Assembly: GCF_008365385.1 (NCBI RefSeq)
Contig: NZ_QOVF01000004.1
Location: forward strand, 186,001 to 250,000
Origin: Halopseudomonas laoshanensis
GTDB lineage: Bacteria > Pseudomonadota > Gammaproteobacteria > Pseudomonadales > Pseudomonadaceae
Direction of reading: 5' to 3'
DNA: 64,000 nt
Position 1 is the first letter of the stretch, and every line of letters begins with the position of its first letter. Below are positions 52,918 through 62,479 of the stretch, in pieces. Position numbers and translations under genes: made by a program. The notes under the pieces are model-generated. The model ran no database searches and was not told the origin of the DNA. It worked only from the letters and a program-made list of their open reading frames with translations.

Positions 52918-53541
52918 CTATATGTTCAGATTTTCTTTTAAGCTCTTGAATATTGCATTGTATACCGAGATATCAGTTGTCGCCGGAAGATGAATTTGAA
53001 TATTGTAGTGAAAGCCTGGCTGACCTCCAGCGATCACAGGTTTATCCATATTTCCATTTTTCGGCTTATCTTCTTTATCAAGATCATCTTCTTGATTGTG
53101 GACCGTTGCTGCCTTCGCGGCACTGTCAAACTTAGCCATATCACACAACGTTTTAAACGTAGCATAATATCTCCCTACAGCTTTAGCGTCTTTTCCTGTG
53201 ACTCGCGACATGGCACCCTTCACTTCATCCTCAGTAGCGCCATGAATTTTGGTGTTTATCGCATACAGGTCTGAATATAAATCTTTAATTCTCGCCCCTA
53301 AAGCCGACCAGCGCTTGGTCGTGTCCTTCAGATCGTCATAATAAGTCGTAGGTGTGCCGCTGTCTGTCAAAAACCCTAGCCGTTTGAATAAGGGTATGAC
53401 CGCTCTATCGTTAGAGCTACTAAATCCAATTTGCTTTAGGAATTCATGTGAAAACTTGGGTGGCTTAGCTGCATTATGAATAGCCTCAATTATCGGCTTT
53501 ATTTTGTTGTTTGAAACCATATACGGATAATCATCGGCCAT
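52918..53541 (-). CDS. DUF5343 family protein
   Basis: The 207-residue protein has a winged-helix-like N-terminal half (YPYMVSNNKIKPIIEAIHNA, FLKQIGFSSSNDRAVIPLFKRLGFL, YYDDLKDTTKRWSALGARI) typical of DUF5343. A charged low-complexity linker (EDDLDKEDKPKNGN) leads to a short C-terminal beta segment (YNIQIHLPATTDISVYNAIF). An AAGGAGATAACG site precedes the ATG. It is the first gene of the cassette and may regulate or antagonise the HEPN protein; that pairing is inferred from layout only. Confidence 0.78.
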   Translation of the reverse strand: MADDYPYMVSNNKIKPIIEAIHNAAKPPKFSHEFLKQIGFSSSNDRAVIPLFKRLGFLTDSGTPTTYYDDLKDTTKRWSALGARIKDLYSDLYAINTKIHGATEDEVKGAMSRVTGKDAKAVGRYYATFKTLCDMAKFDSAAKAATVHNQEDDLDKEDKPKNGNMDKPVIAGGQPGFHYNIQIHLPATTDISVYNAIFKSLKENLNI

Positions 53542-53567
53542 TCGTTATCTCCTTTGTATATTGAAAA

Positions 53568-53574
53568 ATCTAAC
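53568..53574 (-). other. Upstream integron core site of the cassette
   Basis: On the minus strand GTTAGAT (fits GTTRRRY) lies 27 bp before the DUF5343 start. With the attC site at 52270-52330 it delimits a cassette of about 1.3 kb. The sequence beyond it does not form a convincing second attC or attI. Confidence 0.6.
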
Positions 53575-53929
53575 AGTGATTAGATCGAGCGCGATATTAA
53601 TACGCGGCATGACATACAGAAGGTAACCGGAGTATTTCTAAGGGCGATCAGCATGTTACGCATCCTTTTCCAGATTTGGTCTGCACGTTAAGCCGCATAC
53701 GATATAACTCCATGAGAACCGAGCTACACAAAGAGCCGTCAGGTGGAGGGAGAGGAAGCCTGAAAAGAAAAGTAGGGCATCCGTGCCACCGAAGAGGGAC
53801 TGCGTGTGAGCAGTTGCTAGCATATTGCTATGTTTTGGCTGGGATTGCCAAGCGCTTTGCGCAGGACCTTAGTCGAAGCTGATAATGGTCTTGGACTTAC
53901 AGAGAGATAGAGATTTTTCAGCAGAGGGG
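53575..53929. other. Gene-free stretch beside the integron cassette
   Basis: No supported gene, tRNA or strong repeat. The short open frame at 53676-53882 has no ribosome site and no recognisable product. Purine-rich tracts (GGTGGAGGGAGAGGAAG, GAAAAGAAAAGTAGGG) near 53735-53785 are unexplained. Confidence 0.5.
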
Positions 53930-53957
53930 CAAAACAACCGGGGCAGGGCGCCCCGGC
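53930..53957 (-). terminator. Intrinsic terminator of the cysI-DUF934 operon
   Basis: On the minus strand CCGGGGC-GCCCT-GCCCCGG is followed by TTGTTTT, 17 bp after the DUF934 stop codon. Confidence 0.85.
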
Positions 53958-53973
53958 TTTAGCACAGTACAGC

Positions 53974-54471
53974 TCAAGCCCGCCGACGAAACAACGGCAA
54001 CGGCTGATCAGTAGCAGCCTGATAAACCTCAGAGAAGTCCTTGAGGCTTTCCAGCGCTTCCTCAGCATTACGGTCTTCGCGGATCACGAAGGCATCAAAG
54101 CCGCAGCGTTTCATCAGAAACAGCTGGTCGCGGAGCACATCGCCAATAGCGCGGACTTCACCCTTGTAACCGTAGCGGTCACGCAGCAGGCGCGCGTTGG
54201 AATAGCTGCGGCCGTCGCTGAATACTGGGAAGTTCAGGGCGATGACCTGGAAGTGTTCCAGGTCATCAGCGATGGCTTCCACTTCTTCATCGCTGTTCAG
54301 CCATACACCCAGGCCGCCGTCGCGGGCTTTCAGGGCGTGGGAGTGATCGAGCCACAGGTTCAGCGGTACGATCAGGTCGTCGCTGTTGCTCAGCCCTTCG
54401 AGCGTGGTCTCGGCTGGCATCAGGTGCCAGGTTTCCTTGATCAGCGCGTCGCCTTTAATGAGTTGCTGCAT
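53974..54471 (-). CDS. DUF934 family protein linked to sulfite reductase
   Basis: The 165-residue protein contains the DUF934 motifs FPVFSDGRSYSNARLLRDR and GEVRAIGDVLRDQLFLMKRCGFDAF (split here by position 100-130). In proteobacteria it almost always follows cysI, as here, with a 17-bp overlap. Suggested accessory role in assimilatory sulfite reduction; mechanism unknown. ATG 54471 begins MQQLIKGD; the longer frame upstream is inside cysI. Confidence 0.92.
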   Translation of the reverse strand: MQQLIKGDALIKETWHLMPAETTLEGLSNSDDLIVPLNLWLDHSHALKARDGGLGVWLNSDEEVEAIADDLEHFQVIALNFPVFSDGRSYSNARLLRDRYGYKGEVRAIGDVLRDQLFLMKRCGFDAFVIREDRNAEEALESLKDFSEVYQAATDQPLPLFRRRA

Positions 54472-56113
54472 ATACACGCTCCTTGAAGGGGTCCATGCCG
54501 ATACGCTCGAAGGTGTCGATAAAATCTTCTTCTGGTGTGCGGCGTTCCAGATAGACATCGACCACCTTGGTCACTACCGCGGGCATCTCTTCGGCGGCGA
54601 AGGACGGGCCGAGGATCTTGCCTATAGCGGCGTTGCGGCCGCTGTTGCCACCCAGGGACACCTGGTAGAACTCGGCGCCCTTCTTGTCCACACCCAGTAC
54701 GCCGATATGGCCGACGTGGTGGTGACCACAGGCGTTCATGCAGCCGGAGATGTTCAGGTCCAGATTGCCGATATCGTGCAGGTAATCCAGATCATCGAAG
54801 GTGCGCTGCAGAGCTTCGGCAATCGGGATAGATTTGGCGTTGGCCAGCGAGCAGAAATCGCCACCGGGGCAGCAGATAATGTCGGTCAGCAGGCCGATGT
54901 TCGGCGTGGCAAAACCTTGCTCCTTGGCTGCTTCCCACAGGGCGTACAGATCGGCCTGGCGAACGTCGGCCAGCACCAGGTTCTGCTGGTGGGTCACGCG
55001 AAGTTCACCGAAGCTGAAACGGTCAGCCAGTTCGGCGGCGGCGTCCATCTGTTTGTCTGTGGCGTCACCGGGGGCCACAGCGGTGGGCTTGAGTGACAGG
55101 GTAACGGCAGCGTAGCCGGGTACCTTGTGCGCCTGGATATTGCGCATGGCCCAGTTGTTGAAGCCTTTCTCGGCTTCACGCTTGGCCAGGTAGTCGGCAT
55201 CGTCACCGCTGAACTGCTCGTAGGCAGGGGCGCTGAAATGCTTGGCTACGCGGTGCAGTTCTTCTTCAGTCAGGGTAGCGGGGCCATCTTTGGTGTGCGC
55301 CCATTCAGCGTTGACCTTTTCGGCGAACACTTCAGGCGTCAGCGCCTTGACCAGAATCTTGATCCGCGCCTTGTACTTGTTGTCCCGGCGGCCATAGCGG
55401 TTGTACACACGCAGGATGGCGTCCAGGTAGGTCAGCAGGTGCTCCCAGGGCAGAAACGCGTTGATTTCGCTGCCAACCATGGGCGTACGGCCCAGGCCGC
55501 CACCAACCAGTACGCGGAAGCCAACTTCGCCGGCGTCGTTCTTGACCACATTCAGACCGATGTCGTGTACGCCGATGGCTGCACGGTCTTCGGTCGCGCC
55601 GTTGACGGCGATCTTGAACTTGCGTGGCAGGAAGGCGAATTCCGGGTGGAAGGTCGACCATTGGCGGATGATTTCACACCAGGGGCGCGGATCGACCAGC
55701 TCATCTGCGGCAACGCCGGCGAATTGGTCGGTGGTGGTGTTACGGATGCAGTTGCCGCTGGTCTGGATCGCGTGCATCTGCACTTCAGCCAGGTGAGCGA
55801 GAATGTCCGGCACATCTTCCAGCGCGGGCCAGTTGAACTGTACGTTCTGACGGGTGCTGAAGTGTGCATAGCCCTTGTCGTATTCACGAGCGATAAACGC
55901 CAGCTTGCGCATCTGCGTGGAAGACACCAGGCCATAGGGAATGGCCACGCGCAGCATGGGCGCGTAGCGCTGAACGTAGAGACCGTTCTGCAGACGCAGG
56001 GGCAGGAATTCGGGATCGCTCAGCTCGCCAGCCAGGTAGCGGCGGGTCTGGTCGCGGAACTGCTGGACGCGTTCCTCGACAATCCGTTGGTCATACTCGT
56101 CATAAATATACAT
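54455..56113 (-). CDS. cysI: Assimilatory sulfite reductase hemoprotein subunit
   Basis: The 552-residue siroheme/4Fe-4S enzyme reduces sulfite to sulfide for cysteine synthesis. Cluster ligands are CPGGDFC and CMNACGHHHVG near residues 425-485. Substrate/siroheme residues lie in STRQNVQFNWP and TSGNCIRNTTTDQFAG, and GFRVLVGGGLGRTP closes the first ferredoxin-like half. The downstream DUF934 gene matches the pseudomonad cysI arrangement. No flavoprotein cysJ is adjacent, so the electron donor is probably ferredoxin or a separately encoded reductase. Confidence 0.93.
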   Translation of the reverse strand: MYIYDEYDQRIVEERVQQFRDQTRRYLAGELSDPEFLPLRLQNGLYVQRYAPMLRVAIPYGLVSSTQMRKLAFIAREYDKGYAHFSTRQNVQFNWPALEDVPDILAHLAEVQMHAIQTSGNCIRNTTTDQFAGVAADELVDPRPWCEIIRQWSTFHPEFAFLPRKFKIAVNGATEDRAAIGVHDIGLNVVKNDAGEVGFRVLVGGGLGRTPMVGSEINAFLPWEHLLTYLDAILRVYNRYGRRDNKYKARIKILVKALTPEVFAEKVNAEWAHTKDGPATLTEEELHRVAKHFSAPAYEQFSGDDADYLAKREAEKGFNNWAMRNIQAHKVPGYAAVTLSLKPTAVAPGDATDKQMDAAAELADRFSFGELRVTHQQNLVLADVRQADLYALWEAAKEQGFATPNIGLLTDIICCPGGDFCSLANAKSIPIAEALQRTFDDLDYLHDIGNLDLNISGCMNACGHHHVGHIGVLGVDKKGAEFYQVSLGGNSGRNAAIGKILGPSFAAEEMPAVVTKVVDVYLERRTPEEDFIDTFERIGMDPFKERVYAATH

Positions 56114-56378
56114 TCAGACAACCTGTTGAATGGTGATCGGGCGGCGCGCGTTGAATTCAGCGTCGGCCAGCCGATTGGGCAAGTAGGTAAGGGCGGAAAG
56201 ATAGCAAATTTTCAATATGCACAAAAGGAATGTTTATCTATATGTTTATATTCAAATTACACATTACCGGCTGTGCATATCACTCATTCCTATAAAAGCG
56301 CATTTCGGGGTTTGACAGGCAGGCACGGGCAGGCTTAACGTTAGTGCGTCTGTGCCCATAACAATTAAAAGGATCGCC
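56114..56378. promoter_or_regulatory. AT-rich divergent promoter region upstream of cysI
   Basis: 265 bp without a gene. A very AT-rich core (56202-56300, ATTTTCAATATGC, TTTATATTCAAATTA) fits a CysB-activated cys promoter, which is inferred from the gene controlled, not from a defined box. It is shared with the small membrane protein gene on the plus strand. Confidence 0.45.
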
Positions 56379-56501
56379 ATGATGAACGAACACGACCTGC
56401 AGGAAACGTCCAACACTGACAGTCACCTTGATGCCTTTGCTGCCGTCGCCCTGATTTTGATCGCGGTGATTACTGCGGTGATCTGGGTCAGCAATAGCTA
56501 A
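56379..56501 (+). CDS. Small single-pass membrane protein (40 aa)
   Basis: ATGATG follows AAAAGGA by 5 bp. The 40 residues have a polar N-terminus (MMNEHDLQETSNTDSHLDAF) and one C-terminal helix (AVALILIAVITAVIWV). Too short for most gene finders; coding is supported by the ribosome site, the helix and a stop before the stem-loop at 56568. Function unknown. Confidence 0.65.
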   Translation: MMNEHDLQETSNTDSHLDAFAAVALILIAVITAVIWVSNS

Positions 56502-56567
56502 TAGCCAAGTTCGATCTCACGCTTTACTGATGAAGCGTTTCAGCACCGTTCAAATCCAAGTTTTCAC

Positions 56568-56601
56568 CATCCGGCCAGCCTGTTTTTGCGCTGGCCGGAT
56601 G
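56568..56601. terminator. Stem-loop between convergent small genes
   Basis: CATCCGGCCAGC and GCTGGCCGGATG form a perfect 12-bp stem with a 10-base T-rich loop, 4 bp from the DUF2970 stop. No long T-run follows, so it may be a weak or Rho-assisted terminator. Confidence 0.65.
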
Positions 56602-56605
56602 CGTT

Positions 56606-56833
56606 TCAGATACCCGCCAGATGCAGCACGCCTTTCACCACGCCAAAAATGATCAGTATGAACAGCAGCGTGAAAAGCACGCCGGCAATGATGAAGTGCG
56701 AGGGCTTACCCTTGGTAAAATCTCGCTCGCGTGCCTTGTTGCTATGCACCCCCAGAGCTGCCCAGAGCACACTGGAGAGGGTTTCCCTTAGAGTCATGCC
56801 TTCCGGCTTTTCTTGCTTGTGCGGGTCGCTCAT
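56606..56833 (-). CDS. DUF2970 family membrane protein
   Basis: The 75-residue protein has the DUF2970 core: TLRETLSSVLWAALGVHSNKARERDF and a C-terminal transmembrane helix (HFIIAGVLFTLLFILIIFGVVKG, residues about 47-69). Start at the second ATG (56833), where an AGAGG box has adequate spacing. Lies 68 bp downstream of metH. Function unknown. Confidence 0.82.
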   Translation of the reverse strand: MSDPHKQEKPEGMTLRETLSSVLWAALGVHSNKARERDFTKGKPSHFIIAGVLFTLLFILIIFGVVKGVLHLAGI

Positions 56834-56901
56834 CATTGCCTCTTTGTTAAGCCAGCCTATGCGCATCATGGCACAGGCTGGCGGTCGGTCAAGTCAGCGG
56901 A

Positions 56902-59900
56902 TCAATTGTCGTAGGACAGGTTCGGCGACAACCAGCGCTCGGTGATACTCAGTTCCTGCCCTTTGCGCTCGTTATACGACTCGACCTGATCCTTGGTGAT
57001 CTTGCCCACGGCAAAATATTTCGACTCCGGGTGCGAGAAGTACCAGCCGCTGACGGCTGCGGTCGGGAACATGGCGAAACTTTCGGTCAGGGTCACGCCG
57101 CAGTTCTGCTCGGGATCCAGCAAGCTGAACAGCGTGGCCTTTTCGGTATGGTCCGGGCAGGCCGGGTAGCCCGGGGCAGGGCGGATACCCTGGTATTTTT
57201 CCTTTATCAGTTGGTCGTTATCCAACTGTTCATCACCAGCATACCCCCAATAACGGGTGCGTACCTCACGGTGCAGCCATTCTGCGCAGGCTTCCGCCAG
57301 ACGGTCGGCCAGGGCCTTGACCATGATCGCGTTGTAATCGTCGTTCTTGGCTTCGTATTCCTTGGCCAATTCTTCGGCACCGATACCTGCGGTAGTAATA
57401 AAGCCGCCTACGTAGTCGGTTTTGCCTGAAGCCTTGGGCGCGACATAATCGGCCAGTGACTGGCTGGGCTTGTTGTCCGGCTTGATGCCCTGTTGGCGCA
57501 GGTGGTGCAGGGTGGCAAGGTCTTTACCCTGTTCATCGAACAGGGCGATATCGTCATCGTTGACCTGATTGGCCGGCCAGAAGCCGAGCACCGCCTTGGC
57601 GCGGATCAGCTTTTCGTCGATCATGCGCTTGAGCATGGCCTGGGCATCGGAGAACAGACTGCGCGCGGCTTCGCCGACCACTTCATCTTCAAGTATGCGC
57701 GGGTATTTGCCGGCCAGATCCCAGGAGATAAAGAACGGCGTCCAGTCGATAAATTCGACCAGTTGCGCCAGGTCGATATCGTCCAGCGTCTTGATGCCGG
57801 TAAACGTAGGTGCCGGAGGCTGGTAGTTATCCCAGTCCAGTTGCAGCTTGTTGGCCTTGGCCTGCTCGTAGCTCAGGTACTGGGTGCGGGCGCTACGGTT
57901 AGCGGTGCGTTCACGCACCACTTCATAATCCGCACGGATCTTGGCGATATAGTCCGGCTTGATCTCTTTGGACAGCAGGCTGGTGGCTACACCCACAGCG
58001 CGCGAGGCGTCGGTGACGTAGATCACCGCATCATTCTTGTAGTGCGGCTCGATCTTCACTGCTGTGTGCGCCTTGGAAGTAGTCGCGCCGCCAATCATCA
58101 GCGGCAGAGTAAAGCCCTGGCGCTGCATTTCCTTGGCGACGTGGACCATCTCGTCCAACGATGGAGTGATCAGGCCGGACAGGCCGATGATGTCGCACTT
58201 TTCTTCAATCGCGGTCTTGAGGATCTTGTCCGCTGGCACCATCACGCCCATATCGACCACGTCGTAGCCGTTACAGCCGAGGACGACGCCAACAATGTTT
58301 TTGCCGATATCGTGCACGTCGCCCTTGACCGTAGCCATGAGGATCTTGCCCTTGGCTTCGGGCTTGTCGCCCTTTTCCAGCTCGATAAAGGGAATCAGGT
58401 GCGCGACCGCCTGCTTCATCACGCGGGCAGATTTGACCACCTGCGGCAGGAACATCTTGCCGGCGCCGAACAGGTCGCCAACGATATTCATGCCGGCCAT
58501 CAGCGGCCCTTCGATCACTTCAATCGGGCGCGCGCATTGCTGACGGGCTTCTTCGGTATCGTCGATGATGAACGCAGTGATACCTTTTACCAGCGAGTGC
58601 TCCAGGCGCTTGTTCACGTCCCAGCCACGCCATTCTTCGCTTTCCGCTTCCTTGACGCTGCCGTCGCCCTTGTATTCATCAGCTACGGCCAGCAGCGCAT
58701 CGGTGCCGCCGGGTGTGCGGTTGAGCACAACGTCTTCAACGATATCGCGGAGTTTCTTCGGGATCTCGTCGTAGATTTCCAGCTGGCCGGCGTTAACGAT
58801 ACCCATGGTCAGGCCATTGCGAATCGCATGCAGCAGGAACACCGAGTGGATCGCCTCACGCACCGGGTTGTTGCCACGGAACGAGAAGGACACGTTGGAC
58901 ACGCCGCCGGAGGTTAGCGCGTAGGGCAGTTCGTCACGGATATAGGCACAGGCCTCGATAAAGTCGACGGCGTAGTTATTGTGCTCTTCGATACCGGTGG
59001 CGATGGCGAAGATGTTCGGATCGAAGATGATGTCTTCCGGCGGAAAGCCGACTTCATTGACCAGGATGTCGTAGGAGCGTTTGCAGATCTCGCGCTTGCG
59101 CGCGGCAGTATCGGCCTGGCCCTGTTCGTCAAAGGCCATGACCACCACGGCGGCGCCGTAGCGCTTGCACAGGCGCGCCTGCTGCTTGAACTGCTCGACG
59201 CCTTCCTTCATGGAGATCGAGTTGACGATGCCCTTGCCCTGGATGCACTTGAGGCCGGCTTCGATCACTTCCCATTTGGACGAGTCGATCATGATCGGCA
59301 CGCGGGAGATATCCGGCTCGCCGGCAATCAGGTTGAGGAAGGTGACCATCGCCTTCTTCGAATCCAGCATGCCCTCATCCATGTTGATGTCGATAATCTG
59401 CGCGCCGGCTTCGACCTGCTGCAGCGCGACTTCCAAGGCCTCGGTGTAGTTGTCCTCACGGATCAGCCGGGCGAAGCGGGCAGAGCCGGTAATGTTGGTA
59501 CGCTCGCCAACGTTGACGAACAGCGAGTTGCGGTCAATCGTGAACGGCTCCAGGCCGGAAAGACGGCAGGCCTTGGGGATGTCCGGAATGGCGCGTGGCG
59601 GATACTTGGCGACGGCTTTGGCGATCGCTTCGATATGTGCCGGAGTGGTACCACAGCAGCCGCCAACAATATTCAGGAAGCCTGCCTGGGCAAACTCTTC
59701 AATGATCGCCGCGGTTTGCTCGGGCATTTCGTCGTATTCACCGAACTCGTTCGGCAGGCCAGCGTTCGGGTGAGCGGAGATATGTGTGCCAGCCTTGTCG
59801 GACAGCTCTTCCAGATACGGCCGCAGTTCGCGGGCGCCCAGCGCGCAGTTGAGGCCCACGGAAATCGGTTTGGCATGGCACACCGAGTTCCAGAAGGCTT

Positions 59901-60606
59901 CGGTAGTCTGTCCTGACAGGGTCCGGCCGGAGGCGTCGGTGATGGTGCCGGAAATCATGATCGGCAGTTCCACGCCCAACTGGTCGAAGGTTTCCTGCAC
60001 GGCAAAGATCGCCGCCTTGGCATTCAGCGTATCGAAAATGGTTTCAATCAGAATCAGGTCGGCGCCGCCTTCGATCAGACCTTTGGTCGAGTTAATGTAG
60101 TCCTCAACCAATTGATCAAAGGTGATATTGCGGTAGCCGGGGTTATTCACGTCGGGCGACAGCGAACAGGTGCGGCTGGTTGGCCCCAGTACGCCGGCGA
60201 CAAAGCGTGGGCGATCCGGCGTTTCAGCGGTTTTCTCATCGCATACGCGACGGGCCAGGCGTGCACCTTCCAGGTTCAGCTCGTAGGCCAGCTCCTGCAT
60301 GCCGTAGTCGGCCTGCGAGACGCTGGTGGAGTTGAAGGTGTTGGTCTCGATGATGTCTGCGCCGGCGTCCAGATAGGCTTTTTCCATGGCCGCAATCGCG
60401 TCTGGCTGGGTAATCACCAGCAGATCATTGTTGCCTTTCAAGTCCGACGGCCAGTCGGCAAAACGCTCGCCACGGAAGTCGTTTTCTTCGAACTTGTAGC
60501 TCTGGATCATCGTGCCCATACCGCCATCAAGAATCAGAATGCGCTCACGCAGGGCAGCATTCAGGGCGTTCAGGCGGGCGTTGCGATCAGACTGTTGCGC
60601 AGACAT
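56902..60606 (-). CDS. metH: Cobalamin-dependent methionine synthase
   Basis: The 1234-residue MetH transfers methyl from 5-methyltetrahydrofolate through cobalamin to homocysteine. All four modules are present: the homocysteine domain ([12 protein letters not shown]; zinc Cys in VGLNCALGA and [10 protein letters not shown]), the pterin domain ([16 protein letters not shown]), the B12 domain with base-off His in [20 protein letters not shown], and the activation domain ([35 protein letters not shown]). ATG 60606 follows GGAG by 6 bp. No B12 or SAH riboswitch could be recognised in the 198-bp gap to nfuA. Confidence 0.97.
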   Translation of the reverse strand: MSAQQSDRNARLNALNAALRERILILDGGMGTMIQSYKFEENDFRGERFADWPSDLKGNNDLLVITQPDAIAAMEKAYLDAGADIIETNTFNSTSVSQADYGMQELAYELNLEGARLARRVCDEKTAETPDRPRFVAGVLGPTSRTCSLSPDVNNPGYRNITFDQLVEDYINSTKGLIEGGADLILIETIFDTLNAKAAIFAVQETFDQLGVELPIMISGTITDASGRTLSGQTTEAFWNSVCHAKPISVGLNCALGARELRPYLEELSDKAGTHISAHPNAGLPNEFGEYDEMPEQTAAIIEEFAQAGFLNIVGGCCGTTPAHIEAIAKAVAKYPPRAIPDIPKACRLSGLEPFTIDRNSLFVNVGERTNITGSARFARLIREDNYTEALEVALQQVEAGAQIIDINMDEGMLDSKKAMVTFLNLIAGEPDISRVPIMIDSSKWEVIEAGLKCIQGKGIVNSISMKEGVEQFKQQARLCKRYGAAVVVMAFDEQGQADTAARKREICKRSYDILVNEVGFPPEDIIFDPNIFAIATGIEEHNNYAVDFIEACAYIRDELPYALTSGGVSNVSFSFRGNNPVREAIHSVFLLHAIRNGLTMGIVNAGQLEIYDEIPKKLRDIVEDVVLNRTPGGTDALLAVADEYKGDGSVKEAESEEWRGWDVNKRLEHSLVKGITAFIIDDTEEARQQCARPIEVIEGPLMAGMNIVGDLFGAGKMFLPQVVKSARVMKQAVAHLIPFIELEKGDKPEAKGKILMATVKGDVHDIGKNIVGVVLGCNGYDVVDMGVMVPADKILKTAIEEKCDIIGLSGLITPSLDEMVHVAKEMQRQGFTLPLMIGGATTSKAHTAVKIEPHYKNDAVIYVTDASRAVGVATSLLSKEIKPDYIAKIRADYEVVRERTANRSARTQYLSYEQAKANKLQLDWDNYQPPAPTFTGIKTLDDIDLAQLVEFIDWTPFFISWDLAGKYPRILEDEVVGEAARSLFSDAQAMLKRMIDEKLIRAKAVLGFWPANQVNDDDIALFDEQGKDLATLHHLRQQGIKPDNKPSQSLADYVAPKASGKTDYVGGFITTAGIGAEELAKEYEAKNDDYNAIMVKALADRLAEACAEWLHREVRTRYWGYAGDEQLDNDQLIKEKYQGIRPAPGYPACPDHTEKATLFSLLDPEQNCGVTLTESFAMFPTAAVSGWYFSHPESKYFAVGKITKDQVESYNERKGQELSITERWLSPNLSYDN

Positions 60607-60804
60607 TAATACTCCGGACTCTGTTACACACGGGTAAGACACACGGAAAGCCCGCCATTCTAACAGATGCGCGGCGCACACTGAACGCCAAGCGCTTGGC
60701 TATCTGTAAGCAGGGGAAATAACCTAGTGGAAAGGTAGGACTTTATTCGCCGAGTGCAATCCCGTACACTAGCGGCATTAAAGTCATTGAGTACGAGGCA
60801 ATTC

Positions 60805-61389
60805 ATGGCAGGCATTTTGTTGACAACCGCGGCGCAGGAATACCTGGGCGATCTGCTTTCCAAGCAGGATACTGACGGTATAGGCATCCGCGTTTTCATT
60901 ACTCAGCCGGGTACGCCCTATGCTGAAACCTGTATCGCCTACTGCAAGCCCGGTGAAGAAAAGCCCGAAGACCGCATGATCCCGCTGGAGCCGTTCAACG
61001 TCTGGCTGGACTCGGTCAGCGAGCCCTTTCTGGAAGATGCGGTAGTGGATTACGCGGTCGACCGCATGGGCGGCCAGCTGACCATCAAGGCGCCCAACGC
61101 CAAGGTGCCGATGGTAAACGCCGACAGCCCGCTGAACGAGCGCATCAACTACCTGCTGCAGACCGAGATCAATCCCGGGCTGGCCAGCCACGGTGGCGAG
61201 GTCAAGCTGATCGACGTGGTTGAGGATGGCGTCGCCATTCTGCAATTCGGCGGCGGCTGTCAGGGTTGTGGCATGGTCGATGTGACCTTGAAAGAGGGTA
61301 TCGAAAAAACCATGGTCGAGCGCATTCCGGAAATTACCGCTGTGCGTGATGTGACTGACCACACCGTGAAAGAAAACGCTTACTACTAA
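60805..61389 (+). CDS. nfuA: Fe/S biogenesis protein NfuA
   Basis: The 194-residue protein has an N-terminal degenerate A-type (HesB-like) domain, lacking the three cluster Cys, and a C-terminal NifU-like domain with the CXXC cluster site [18 protein letters not shown]. It carries 4Fe-4S clusters to apo-enzymes under stress. ATG 60805 gives the standard start MAGILLT...; the longer frame from 60754 lacks a ribosome site. Divergent from metH. Confidence 0.95.
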   Translation: MAGILLTTAAQEYLGDLLSKQDTDGIGIRVFITQPGTPYAETCIAYCKPGEEKPEDRMIPLEPFNVWLDSVSEPFLEDAVVDYAVDRMGGQLTIKAPNAKVPMVNADSPLNERINYLLQTEINPGLASHGGEVKLIDVVEDGVAILQFGGGCQGCGMVDVTLKEGIEKTMVERIPEITAVRDVTDHTVKENAYY

Positions 61390-61517
61390 GCGAGTTTTAA
61401 ATCCGGCTATTAAATGCAGTGCAGCCCTTCAGAATCTACTGAAATGGCAGATAACCTTGGACTGGGCTGAAAGCCTGAGTTAGAAGTTAATCTGTCATTT
61501 CAACTGCGAGGCTTTCC

Positions 61518-62450
61518 ATGGCTGGAGTTCTGGATACCGTCAACCAACGAACGCGTCTGGTCGGTGAAAACCGGCTGGAGATTCTGTTGTTCCGGTTGGC
61601 TGGTCATCAGCTATTTGCCCTGAACGTATTCAAGATCCGCGAAGTCTTGCAGTTACCCCGGCTGACGCAAATGCCTCAGCGTGCCCCGCACGTGGCCGGT
61701 GTAATCCATTTGCGTGGCCAGACGCTACCGGTAATTGATCTTTCCGGTGCTATCGGCATGCGCCCGCAGCAGGCGTTGCCGGACAGCACCATCATCATCA
61801 CCGAATACAATCGCTCGGTGCAGGCGTTTCTGGTCGGTGGCGTCGATCGCATCATGAATCTTAACTGGGACTCTGTGCAGCCGCCGCCGCGCGGGGCAGG
61901 GCGCACGCATTACCTGACTGCCATTACCCGTCTGGATGATCAGCGTCTGGTAGAAATTATCGACGTGGAGAAGGTGCTGGCGGAAATCGTGCCGTTCAAT
62001 GCCAAGGTCAGCGAAGGTTTGCTGGATGACGAGCTATTGAACAAGGCTCGCGGCCGTGAAGTGCTGCTGGTGGACGATTCGCCGACGGGTATCAATCAAC
62101 TGCGCGAGACCCTGTCACAGCTGGATCTGAAGATGCATGTGGCCACCGATGGCTTGCGTGCGTTGCGCCAGCTGCAGGCCTGGGCTGACGAAGATGAAAA
62201 TATCTCACAACGACTGCTGATGGTGATTACCGATGCGGAAATGCCGGAGATGGATGGCTACCGTCTGACCTCGGAAATCCGCAAGGATCCACGCCTGAAG
62301 GATCTGTACGTGGTGCTGCATACCTCGCTGTCAGGCAACTTCAACAAGGCCATGGTCGAGAAGGTCGGCTGTGATGGCTTTCTCTCCAAGTTCCAGCCCG
62401 ACCAATTGGTTGAGGTGGTTCGCGAGCGTCTGAAGCTACTCAAGGAGTAG
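61518..62450 (+). CDS. cheV: Chemotaxis coupling protein CheV
   Basis: The 310-residue protein has an N-terminal CheW domain (LLFRLAGHQLFALNVFKIREV, VAGVIHLRGQTLPVIDLS) and a C-terminal receiver (VLLVDDSPTGINQL, phospho-Asp in VITDAEMPEMDGY, Thr/Ser in LHTSLSG, Lys in GFLSKFQ). It couples chemoreceptors to CheA with phospho-regulated adaptation. Stands alone here. Confidence 0.93.
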   Translation: MAGVLDTVNQRTRLVGENRLEILLFRLAGHQLFALNVFKIREVLQLPRLTQMPQRAPHVAGVIHLRGQTLPVIDLSGAIGMRPQQALPDSTIIITEYNRSVQAFLVGGVDRIMNLNWDSVQPPPRGAGRTHYLTAITRLDDQRLVEIIDVEKVLAEIVPFNAKVSEGLLDDELLNKARGREVLLVDDSPTGINQLRETLSQLDLKMHVATDGLRALRQLQAWADEDENISQRLLMVITDAEMPEMDGYRLTSEIRKDPRLKDLYVVLHTSLSGNFNKAMVEKVGCDGFLSKFQPDQLVEVVRERLKLLKE

Positions 62451-62479
62451 CTTCGGAAACTACTGGACTCAGGCGCGTT

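Noticed and set aside
53568..53693. Second attC site upstream of the integron cassette (GTTAGAT to GCTTAAC on the minus strand)
   Set aside because: The outer boxes fit loosely but the inner arms do not pair well; only the GTTAGAT core site is kept.
53676..53882. Remnant of a group II intron or small gene in the purine-rich stretch near the cassette
   Set aside because: No domain V-like hairpin, reverse transcriptase fragment or ribosome site could be identified.
60607..60804. Cobalamin or SAH riboswitch upstream of metH
   Set aside because: The 198-bp divergent gap has no recognisable B12 box or SAH-riboswitch core by eye; a covariance search would decide.
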